The translations under genes were made by a program, and so were the position numbers. From the NCBI GenBank assembly GCA_905250115.1, contig CAJNOI010000018.1:806001-870000 (forward strand): a stretch of DNA of 64,000 nucleotides, written 5' to 3'. Shown here piece after piece: positions 24,086-33,664 of this stretch (positions are counted from its first letter, which is position 1; every line of letters starts with the position of its first letter). The DNA comes from Adineta steineri (taxonomy: Eukaryota; Rotifera; Eurotatoria; Adinetida; Adinetidae). The notes beneath the pieces were generated by a model. It did no database searches and had not been told where the DNA came from. It saw nothing but the letters and a program-made list of their open reading frames with translations.

Positions 24086-26266
24086 ATGATGTCGAAAACA
24101 AATACAAATATACGTCGTCCACAAAAGAAAACGACTTTAAAAAAACGAGATTGGGATGTATGAAATAGTTCTTTTTATTATTATCAAAATTTTTCTACAA
24201 GTTTATTTTAGTCATCCATTGGTGATCTTTCTCAACATCGATTAAGTGATGATGAAGCTGTAAATAATTTTAATTATTTTTTTGTTTTTCTATAATCAAT
24301 GAATTTATTTTAGTCACGACGTAAACAATCTTATCAATCACGTAATTTACAATTAATGCAAGAAGATAAACAACGAAAACTTTTAGCAAAAGGTAATTTG
24401 TTTGTTTATTTTTTTATTTCATCTAATATTTTATTTCTAGCGGTTCATGATGCAAGAAAAACAAACAGTAATCAATTGGGTATTTTACGTGAAATATTAT
24501 TTAATGAACGAGATGTAAATAAAACAAAATATAAACTAAATAACAAAAAAAGAATTTATTTAGATTGATGATTTAATGCAAAAATCAACAAGTGTTTTAC
24601 AATCGAGTCGATCGGAAAAATTTGTTCCGAAAAGTAGTGTCGTAAGAAATAAAACTTTGTTTTTAAAATGAATATTTTTTTTGTAAAGTTACGTAGTGGA
24701 AAAAATCATTTTACAAGTTTAACTGATAATAGTCGCACAAGAAAAACATCAGCGTCATCAACAACAACAAAGTATGAATTATTAATCATTTAATTTTTAT
24801 TGAATGTCCTTAATTTCATAGACAATCATCAATAAGAAATTTAAATTCACCAGGTGGTGTCGATTGGAATCAATCTGAAGAAGGTATTTATTTAATACTT
24901 AAAAATGATTTAATATTATATTTTAAATTTAGATAATATATCAGTTAGTTCAGCTGATGGTGGTGGTGGTGAACATGACGAAGATGAATATGAAAATGAA
25001 CCTGTACGTTTAAATCATTCACATAAAAAATCTGATCATCAACATGCATCATCATTACATACAATAAATCGTAATTCAAATCTTTATTCACAATCTCGTC
25101 CACAATCGAGCGGAACTCGTCCAGCTAATAATGTTTCATTTATGTCTGATACATCAAAAATTGGTGGTAAAACTATTGGAATTGAATCAACTAGTAATCC
25201 ATCAGCAAATCAACTTAAACAAGTAAATAATTCTAATAGAAAATATTTTTTTCAGAATAGAAAAAGAATTTATTTAGTTACTTGATCGTTTATCATCGGA
25301 ATTAAATGATTTAGAAATGATAACTGGTTTTAAATCAGATAAAAATACTTCATCATTAAATAATCAATCGAATACATGTAGTACAGCTCTTGTTACAGCA
25401 CTTATTTCACTTACAGGTCATGTTAAACAAGTAATGGAAAATTATTATTAGAGATTTGATTTTATTTCTATTATTTTAAGTGTGCTCTTGGTTCGAAAAA
25501 TCAACCAAATCAAGAAACACAGACTCTTAAAGATCAACTTTCAGTTGTAATTAAAGCACAATTAGATTTTCAACAAAAAATGGAAAATCAAATGTCAATG
25601 TTACAAACAATGATGCAAACTGTTTGTCAACTTGTTAATAATGAAATTATATCAAATAAAAAATCAACGAATCATTCACCATCACAACAACAACAACAAC
25701 AATCAACAAATTCATCGCGTATTCGCCGAGATCAACCAGATTTTCAAATAGCTGAACCAAGACAAAATTGGTTAAGTAATAATAATAATAATAATAATAC
25801 GAATACTCAAGTACAACGACCAAAAAATAATTTAACAGATGAATTACTTACATATACTCAACGAATAAATACTGGTAAATTTTAATTTAATTAATACTTA
25901 ATTATTATTTTAATTGTTAGCTACCCCAACAGATACAAATCAATATCGTTCTTTAAATAATAGTGATGCCAATGAAATTTTAAAAAAATTTTCACGACCC
26001 ACATCGGCTATATCAACAAATGAAAGTCATCATACAAATGATTTTTCAAAACAAATTCAACAACGAAGAATGATCGATCAAGAATCACGTTCATCGATGA
26101 TTAGTCCAATCGATACACCATCATCCTATGATTTATTTGAATCAGGTCTTCCAAAAAGTAATTCAATGACAAGTATGATGAGAAGTACAACAAATAATGG
26201 TCTATCTGGAACATTAAATAATGTACCATCAAGTTCAAATGTAAATATATTTCGAAATAATATTAA
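24086..26266 (+). CDS. SPICE1: SPICE1-like spindle and centriole protein, 5' part, interrupted
   Basis: Multi-exon gene from ATG 24086. The N-terminus (PQKKTTLKKRDWDSSIGDLS, then QHRLSDDEASRRKQ) and the following segment (NQLGILREILFNERDLDDLM) match the conserved start of animal SPICE1 (KKT..K..WD..V.DL..HR; I(M/L)(K/R)EIL..). A later segment, LLDRLSSELNDLEMITGFKS and LVTALISLTGHVKQ, matches its central helical block. SPICE1 localises to centrioles and spindle and acts in centriole duplication. Much of the rest is Ser/Asn/Gln-rich (poly-Q near 25686, poly-N near 25780). The reading frame is cut at TTAA 26263-26266 by a piggyBac-like terminus that runs into an N gap; the 3' half of the gene is not seen in the window. 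Either the gene is disrupted on this haplotype or the assembly is wrong here. Confidence 0.7.
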
Positions 26267-26322
26267 CCCTTTCACGGACGGTGGGACATATATGTACCAC
26301 TTTTTTTTCTTTTCGATCATAG
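26263..26322. mobile_element. piggyBac-like transposon end inserted at TTAA in the SPICE1-like exon
   Basis: The coding exon is interrupted at TTAA (26263-26266), immediately followed by CCCTTTCACGGACGG, the CCC-start layout typical of piggyBac ends. Next comes a near-palindrome (GTGGGACATATATGTACCAC) and a T-run. The element enters the 100-N gap after 56 bases, so its transposase and second end are not visible. The TTAA target is characteristic of the superfamily. Confidence 0.6.
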
Positions 26323-26422
26323 NNNNNNNNNNNNNNNNNNNNNNNNNNNNNNNNNNNNNNNNNNNNNNNNNNNNNNNNNNNNNNNNNNNNNNNNNNNNNN
26401 NNNNNNNNNNNNNNNNNNNNNN
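26323..26422. other. assembly gap (100 N)
   Basis: Exactly 100 N. The 47 bases on its right (26423-26469) recur reverse-complemented on the right of the gap at 14343-14442. Confidence 0.99.
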
Positions 26423-26427
26423 TTTAG

Positions 26428-26688
26428 ACTATATATTCCTCCATCGGACCTGCGTTATTTTTATTTGGTGTTAGTCTAGTATTGTGTGCGGAAATGATAA
26501 ATATTTTTATTATTGGTATATATACTCTTATTTATCATCGTCGTCGTCAACAAGAACTTAAAAAACTCACCAAATGTAATGGTTCCTCTATTGTCATGAA
26601 TAGATGGTTGATAAACCAATTCTTCTATAAATTGAAGATGATGATAAATGGGATTCCAATTCAACAACATTCAGAATCTATTGTTTAA
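26428..26688 (+). CDS. 3'-terminal exon of the two-TM membrane protein
   Basis: After a TTTAG acceptor (26423-26427), 86 codons are open: TIYSSIGPALFLFGVSLVLC, AEMINIFIIGIYTLIYHRRR, QQELKKLTKCNGSS... ending HSESIV and stop. The first 14 codons are identical to the exon start at 14484-14443 on the other strand, which encodes the upstream TM exon. Joining the two gives one coherent protein. The exon holds the second membrane helix (about residues 8-35) followed by a basic stop-transfer (HRRRQQ). It is the 3' end of the gene listed at 14443-15062, separated by a probable scaffold inversion. Confidence 0.6.
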   Translation, partial: TIYSSIGPALFLFGVSLVLCAEMINIFIIGIYTLIYHRRRQQELKKLTKCNGSSIVMNRWLINQFFYKLKMMINGIPIQQHSESIV

Positions 26689-27824
26689 TTTATCTTCAAA
26701 TTTCGTTTATAAGATGACATTGATCTTATTATGTTCTATAAAAGTTATTCTTTTTCTGTCATCAAATTACTATTTATTTTAGTCGAATTTTTCTGTATAT
26801 ATAAATGTCGTTTTATTGTATATTATTCGAGCACAGAAACAACGTTTTTGATGTTATAAATAAACCGTGTCATTTATATTCTTGTTTGTTTATTAATATT
26901 CGAATTCTTATTTTTCAGAAGTAGGATTATCTATCTAACGGTGACGCATTCGGTGTAGACCTTTGCAATAACAGTTCTGAGACTTTTTGCCGAAGTCAGA
27001 GTTGAATAAATTAATAAAAACTTGTTTCTCTATTTATGAAAAAAAATGTTATGAGTCCTATAATGCATGCCTTAAATTCACAAAAATTATATTTCTAATG
27101 TCAAACGTTAAACAGATGGTCATGTATTACTAATCAAATGATAAATGTTTCATAAGAATAATAACAAGTATTCATTATATTTAACATAAAGATAATTTGA
27201 ATTTCATTAACATTGAGATTTATAAAATAGTATTTCATTGAAAATCGAAATAATATAAAGAAAATATTCTTATTTTGTTAAATATAATTGATAAATAAAG
27301 ATTATTTTAAATTATCATATAGAATATATAAGTCAATTGCAACTTTTTGGTACGATTATGATTTTAGCTGTATTTCGCAATCATTTTTTTCTGCAAGACC
27401 GATTTGGACACTTTTTTTATATGATACTAGTCCCTAAGCTCCTCACACCCACACAAAATTTCGACTCTCTTTTTCATACTATTACTGAGTTATGAAAGTT
27501 TTATTGTTCATTTCAAACAGGTTACCGAGTACACTGTGCATCAGTTGAAATTTTTCTTTCAAAAAGTACAAAGGAAAAAGCAGTGTCGAGATCTTATATT
27601 CTCATTATGTAAACGTTTTTTCTTGTAAAATTTATTGTTTATTTCTCATATCACAAAGAGAAAGGTTTTCTTTCCATTCTACTAATTTCTTTTTTTTTAA
27701 GTTTTGTAGAAACAAGAATTGACATAAATATTATTTTATTAAGAAGCACTAAAATACAGCACTTAGTTAATTGAAATAAGTATTCCAATCTTATTTTTTG
27801 TTGTTGTGATGTGTCTTACTAAAA
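26689..27824. other. intergenic, no gene seen
   Basis: About 1.1 kb, AT-rich. A short CTCACACCCACACA patch near 27440 is the only compositional oddity. No exon or RNA gene was recognised. Confidence 0.5.
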
Positions 27825-28244
27825 TTAAATAAATTTCATTTCATTTTTATTTGAATAACTTCCTTTTTTAATATCTGTAATCATTTGACATATAGATCTC
27901 GAATATTTTTGAAAATTTATTTCACGAACTGGAAAATATGGAATATCATTTTTCGATAAAATCGATTGATAATAATCTTCATTTGTTTCATTAGACGTAT
28001 GTAATGTTTCTGTTTCAGTTGCTATTGAATATTGATCAATTAATTTTTCTTTGTATTCATTTATTGGAATTTTCATTTCAATTATTTGTTTGGAATTAAT
28101 CAATAATGCAGTATAATTCTTTTTAGAATTATTATTTTCTTTTGATAAACGAAAGTGAAGCGCCGTAATAATAAAAATAGAAATTAATATACACGATATT
28201 ACCCACAATAAAATAAATATGTCTACGCCTATAGGCACAACCAT
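27825..28244 (-). CDS. small single-pass membrane protein, unknown
   Basis: Intronless ORF of 139 codons (MVVPIGVDIFILLWVISCIL...). One strong membrane helix at about residues 7-29 follows a very short N-terminus; the remainder is hydrophilic (EYKEKLIDQYSIATETETLH, YFPVREINFQKYSRSICQMI). No signal-peptide cleavage site is obvious, so a type III-like orientation with the C-terminus in the cytosol is plausible. The long uninterrupted frame in such AT-rich DNA supports coding. No family is recognised. Confidence 0.55.
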   Translation of the reverse strand: MVVPIGVDIFILLWVISCILISIFIITALHFRLSKENNNSKKNYTALLINSKQIIEMKIPINEYKEKLIDQYSIATETETLHTSNETNEDYYQSILSKNDIPYFPVREINFQKYSRSICQMITDIKKGSYSNKNEMKFI

Positions 28245-28599
28245 TGTTGAATTGTATGATGAATAAAGAAAATCTCTATAGATTTATCCACAATTGATAA
28301 AGTGACGAAAAAGAAAAATGCACAAATAAAATTCCCATCTACACATCTATATAAATATTACGGACTCTCCGACAAATTGAATTCCCAAAAGATTTATTTT
28401 TGTTTTTTGTTTCATAGAAAAAAAAATGCGAACATGTATTATATTCAAAAATGGAGAAATAGAATACTAAAGAAAAATCGAAACATCACTAATTTAAGAG
28501 CATTTCAAGGATAGAAATCAGGCATATGTAATCCAATGCACCATAAAAACTATAATCATAGTCAAATTTACGTTTATGTCTACGAAGAAAAATTCATAT
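28245..28599. other. intergenic, no gene seen
   Basis: Spacer of 355 bases holding the promoter side of the orphan membrane-protein gene and the 3' side of the carbonyl reductase gene. A 70-codon plus-strand ORF here has no coding character. Confidence 0.5.
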
Positions 28600-30326
28600 T
28601 TAACATTTCCATTTGAGAATTTTTCTTTCAGCAACAAATTCTCCTCGTGGTGATTTTGCATTTGGTTCTAATGTTGCTAAATAAACAGGTGTATCGGCGC
28701 CTTGTTCAACTGTTCCAGGTCCTTTATTCGCTGTCATATCAGTATTAATATAACCAGGACAACAAGCATTAACAATAATATCTTTAGTAGATTTTTCATC
28801 GAAGAAACGTTGTTGTATGAGAGTTGCAGCTGTCAATGCAACTTTACTCATTCCATATGCACTATTTGGGTAACCATTATCTTGATGCGAATTTTGTTTT
28901 GCATTTCTAAAATAAAAAGTTTTTCGATATAGAAAAGATTAAACTTTATTTTATATTCTTTACTTGATAAAATCACTAAGAATATCAGAAACAGTTTCAA
29001 TGGTTGCATTTGGTGATATTAAATTATGACGTATTTCATTATTTTTTACTGATTCAAGCATACCAGCCCGACTTGATACGTTAACAACTCTGAAAAAGAA
29101 AACAAAATTAGTCTGCTATTTTCTTTTTTATAAAAAAATGTTTAACTAACCGTGCATGATCTCGTAATAGAGGAAATAAAGCATTACAAACATTAATTGT
29201 ACCGAAAAAATTTGTTTGAGCTGTTATTTCCGCTTGATCTCCAAAGGGTGTAATATCATTGACCTTAATATAAAATATTCTTTAGAATAAATATTGAAAA
29301 ATACGATTTTTTTCCGTTACTTTAAATGCCATACCGGCATTATTTATAAGAATATCTAAACCACCATGATTTTTTTTAATATGATCAGCTAATCGTCGAA
29401 TACTTTCAACATTTGTTATATCTAATTGATGAAAATGAACTTTATCTCGAGCATCTTTATTTGTTTCTTGTAACTGTTGAACCGCTTTCAAACCAAGTTC
29501 TTCACTACGTGCTAAAAACAAAATAAATTCTTCGGTGTCATTCAAGGTTAAAAAAATCTTTTCACACTAAACCGTAAATCCCGGAACTAAATTTAGAATG
29601 TAGTAAAATAATTTTTGATGCGAAAGCATAAAATGTAATTAATATGATAAGGAAAATATTAAGTAGAAAAAATAATTTATATAAAATAGTATCTAAAAAA
29701 AGATCTTTTTAAATAATATACACTTAAAAAAAATCATATTTGTTTTGCCTTAAGTATCAAGTAACATGAAGATTATTCATCATGAACGTATTTCATCAAT
29801 TATTTATACGATCGTTTCATTTAGAATCATATATCTTGATATATTATTTCTCGATAATAATTACGTCAATAGGATTTATTCACTATAAAAAATTTCAATT
29901 CGAACATAAGTTTTTTTTATTATTATTCATATATTAGTAATTGAATGTATCATATACGAATCTGTCACATCTATTTAAACTTTCTGTCTGAAACTGTAAT
30001 TGTTATGTCAATTTCTAGAATCTTATTCAGTTGATGACACTTTTTTTGACATGACGAGTACGAACAAAAGAAACAGAATATTCTTGATCCTTTTTCTTTG
30101 TACTCAACAATCATTGTGTGACAACAGTAATCAAATGAAAAGTTAATTATAAGATAAGAAAATTTACTCACCAGTTAAATATATAACTCCATCAAAAATC
30201 GAACAAAGTTTATTCACAATTCCATAACCAATACCTTTATTAGATCCAGTTACCTTTGAAAGAAATAATTTTCTCATGCTGTCAGAAAAAGAATCAAATA
30301 CTTACAATAGCTACTTTTTGTGCCAT
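28600..30326 (-). CDS. CBR1: carbonyl reductase [NADPH], short-chain dehydrogenase
   Basis: Classical CBR1-type enzyme reducing carbonyl compounds with NADPH in the cytosol. Early exons 30306-30326, 30172-30253 and 29321-29511 join in phase; further exons run to the stop at 28600. The nucleotide-binding motif TGSNKGIG sits at the start (MAQKVAIVTGSNKGIGYGIV). NNAG is present (LDILINNAGMAFK), the catalytic Ser is in VVNVSSRAGML, and the catalytic Tyr/Lys are in NSAYGMSKVALT. CPGYINTDM and PVYLATLEP are typical of the family. About 280 residues, the expected length. The intron at 29512-30171 is about 660 bases, ten times the local norm, but I saw no element in it. It follows a second dehydrogenase gene on the same strand by 187 bases. 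Confidence 0.9.
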
Positions 30327-30513
30327 ATATATGATTATAGAGGAAAGAAAAAATAACTATCTAAAATATTCTTTAAATTTAAACAACATTTATACAAAAC
30401 TAAATATTTGACTTAAATTAGTCCTACAAATGGAATGAGATATAGTACTTAAAATTGACTAGAATACTAATTTGACATATAGAAAATTTTGAACATAATT
30501 AAACAATTTTTAT

Positions 30514-31248
30514 CTACCATTCACTTTCTTCACAATCTAATCCAAAAATTTTACCAGTTGGTCCATCATCAGATAATGTTGCTAGGAAAACAATTGATTT
30601 AGCAGCATTTTCAATTGAATGACCATGATTATTTGATAATGTCATAGTTGGTAAATCAGATGTACATGCATTCACTTTTATTTTTGTTTCATGTAAATCT
30701 CTAGCCAGTTGAAGTGTTAACATATTAAGCGACGCTTTTGATGCACTATATGCACAATGAAAATGATGATCCTTACTTTTTTCATGAAATTGAAATGAAC
30801 CTAAAGAACTTGAAATATTAACAATACATGCAGATGATGATTGACGAAGTAACGGTAAAAAAGCATTTGTAATAGCAAATGCACCAAAAAAATTTACTTC
30901 AAAATTTTGTCGAATCATATCTAATGATAATTCATTTGGACGTGGTTCATTTAAATAGATACCACTATTATTAATGAGAATATCGAGACGACCATATGCA
31001 TTTGCAACTTCCGTAACAGCAAGATCAATGGTTGCTTGATTAGTAACATCAATTTGTATATAAGTAACTGGAAGATTTTCGGAAGCAAGTTTTTGCGCAG
31101 CTAATTCACCTTTTATTTCATCTCGAGAACCAATTAGTACTTCAATACCTTTATTAGCCAATTGATGTGCCACTTCAAAACCAATTCCTTTAATACCACT
31201 TGTAATTAAGGCAATTCGACTATTATTCTTGTTCGTATTTGTAGCCAT
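30514..31248 (-). CDS. intronless short-chain dehydrogenase/reductase, possibly acquired from bacteria
   Basis: A single open frame of 244 residues from MATNTNKNNSRIALITS to CEESEW. An in-frame ATG eight codons upstream (31272) also exists, but its extra residues are hydrophobic and unlike the family. It is an NAD(P)-dependent oxidoreductase by fold. The cofactor motif reads TSGIKGIG instead of TGxxxGIG, and NNSG replaces NNAG. Catalytic Ser (VNISSSLGSF), Tyr and Lys (YSASK) are intact, so activity is plausible. Substrate unknown. The lack of introns, where its neighbour CBR1 has several, and the bacterial-style SDR sequence make horizontal gain a reasonable guess; retroposition is the alternative. 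Confidence 0.85.
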   Translation of the reverse strand: MATNTNKNNSRIALITSGIKGIGFEVAHQLANKGIEVLIGSRDEIKGELAAQKLASENLPVTYIQIDVTNQATIDLAVTEVANAYGRLDILINNSGIYLNEPRPNELSLDMIRQNFEVNFFGAFAITNAFLPLLRQSSSACIVNISSSLGSFQFHEKSKDHHFHCAYSASKASLNMLTLQLARDLHETKIKVNACTSDLPTMTLSNNHGHSIENAAKSIVFLATLSDDGPTGKIFGLDCEESEW

Positions 31249-31776
31249 TTCTAATACAAATATTACAGTCACTATTCTTATCCTCCACTGCTAGATTTAT
31301 GAATACAAAAAAGAAACTAAATATATATATAATATATATATATATAGACGGATAACCTGCAGTGAATAGAGAAATTAGTGAGCTTCTTGATTATTTTTCT
31401 TTCCTTTCGTCTTATTTTCATTGGTTACAAATAGACGAATAGTAACTATTCCTTTTTTGCATATGTGTTGTTATCATGTTTATGTTTATTTATTTTGTTG
31501 GCTTTTTCTATTAACTATATTTAAAACGAATCTACTCATATTGTGAAATTTCCATGGGAAATTTTTCATGTTTCTTAGTTACTCAATATTTTGATAAATA
31601 TAAATAATTTTTCGATCATAGTAAACGAGTTTAATAAGCAAAAAAACATGATTTTATAATGCTTATAAAATATTGATTTCTTTTTTTGATGATGAAAAAT
31701 ACTTACATAAATCCATATTTTTGTTTTTTTGAGATATTTATCGTTCACGACTATATTTCTTTGATATACAAATTAA
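31249..31776. promoter_or_regulatory. divergent intergenic region (dehydrogenase / RBX1)
   Basis: 528 bases between two genes transcribed apart, so both promoters lie here. It contains an (AT)n run at about 31321-31346. No defined promoter box could be assigned. Confidence 0.4.
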
Positions 31777-32233
<457 letters not shown>

Positions 32234-32404
32234 TCAAATAGATCATTGTCGACAAATTTTCGATGCCATGAAAATTCTAAGGAACAATTTATTTTATTCG
32301 AGATACGAATTCACTTTTTTTTTACTCCTTTTTTTTAAAAAAAATAACGTTACGTTTATAATAAATAATTTAATTTTTTGTGAAAACTAAATAAAAAAAA
32401 TTGA

Positions 32405-32415
32405 TTCTTCTTCAG
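32405..32415 (+). promoter_or_regulatory. splice-acceptor-like site right before the NDUFB8 start
   Basis: TTCTTCTTCAG ends two bases before the NDUFB8 ATG, a pyrimidine-rich tract plus AG as at the introns of this window. With RBX1 ending only 184 bases upstream on the same strand, this may be a spliced-leader trans-splicing acceptor; a 5'UTR intron is the alternative. Confidence 0.45.
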
Positions 32416-32417
32416 AT

Positions 32418-32969
32418 ATGAATCATTTAATAGGTTTATCAAAACGAAGTGCTTTAGTAGCACATCGTTTGCCAATACAAACATCTATTCGTACAGCACT
32501 TAATAATCGTGACTGGCGTCCCAAAGAAGAAGTTCCTGTAACACCTGAAGATCGTGCTGCTACAGCAAAAAAATATAATATGTTGCCAGAAGATTATAAA
32601 CCATATCCACCTGAATATAATGCTGGTGATATGCCTAATGTTGCACCCGCTGGAGCATATGCTGATCGTAGTCCATGGGAAGATTATGATTATCCATCGG
32701 AGAGACAAAATTGGAATGAACCACGACATCCAGGCGATCATGTTAAATATGATAAAGCACGTATTCAACATGTAGAAGAGAAACAACCAGGATTAACAAA
32801 AGAATTATTAAAATTATTGATTATACCTATTACATTAATATTAGCTGCATATGGTTTTCGTTCAATGGAATTGATGACACCAACTTTTCCCGCACGAAAA
32901 CCTGAGCCTGGTGTAGTGCATTATTCATTTGAAAAAAATGATGAATCTGGTCATGGTGTTCGATATTAG
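32418..32969 (+). CDS. NDUFB8: NADH dehydrogenase 1 beta subcomplex subunit 8 (complex I, ASHI)
   Basis: Intronless, 183 residues, close to the usual length. It is an accessory subunit of mitochondrial complex I in the inner membrane. The N-terminal 30 residues (MNHLIGLSKRSALVAHRLP) are basic with no acidic residues, as expected for a mitochondrial presequence. The family signature follows: TPEDRAATAKKYNMLPEDYK, PYPPEYNAGDMPN, RSPWEDYDYPSERQNWNEPR. One membrane helix (about residues 128-147; LLKLLIIPITLILAAYGFRS) and a C-terminal tail with PGVVHYSFE matching the VVHYE ending of vertebrate NDUFB8. The 3' spacer has an AATAAA at about 32992. Confidence 0.9.
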   Translation: MNHLIGLSKRSALVAHRLPIQTSIRTALNNRDWRPKEEVPVTPEDRAATAKKYNMLPEDYKPYPPEYNAGDMPNVAPAGAYADRSPWEDYDYPSERQNWNEPRHPGDHVKYDKARIQHVEEKQPGLTKELLKLLIIPITLILAAYGFRSMELMTPTFPARKPEPGVVHYSFEKNDESGHGVRY

Positions 32970-33664
32970 AGAAGATTTAAAAAAAAAACATTAATAAACA
33001 TTTGTATGCGTAGTAGTAAAGCAGTTTTATTGTATTTACATAAAGAAAAATAACATAACAAGAAAAAAAAAATATATAATCTTTTGTCTTTGTTTTTAAT
33101 TAGAAGAGAAGAGAATATTTTGTTTTTTATTGATTAAGAGTAATGACAAATATAGCCAAGAAGGAGAAGAAAAAAACAGAATATTTTCATATAAATGATG
33201 TATATGAATATGATGCCAACAAAGTATGATTATTTCTTATTATTAATTATTCTCATCAAATTATTTCACAATTACTATTGTTGAAAATAGCAATCATCTC
33301 GTTTTTCTTCTTACTAGTTTTTCTTTGCTCGTCTACTTTTTCTTGATTTGTTTTCTATTCTTTTGTGCAACATAATGTCGTTTCTTCTTTCCATGTCCTT
33401 TTTGATGTGCGCCGAGAGCACAGACAACCATCAGTGTGTTAGCGCCTGTCGCCAACCATCAAATCATTCGTATCTTTTTTAGGAATAAGACCAAAACAAA
33501 AAAAAAAAGCTCGACAAATTTTTACGGCTATTACTGCCGGTCAAAGTATTCTTTTTTTTCGTCCTTGTAGTTGTATTCTACTGTACTAAGTAAATATTTT
33601 TAGCATAGATATATCAATTATATATTCTTATTTCTAGATGTGATGATAAATATTATAAGATATT
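32970..33664. other. intergenic region upstream of MADD
   Basis: About 700 bases, T-rich, with no coding exon. A TTATTTCTAG acceptor-like site (about 33630-33639) lies 26 bases before the MADD ATG and could mark a 5'UTR intron or a trans-splice acceptor. Confidence 0.5.

Noticed and set aside
31605-31622. TTTTCGATCATAG shared with the left edge of gap 2 (26310-26322)
   Set aside because: Thirteen AT-rich bases with no extended similarity; probably chance.
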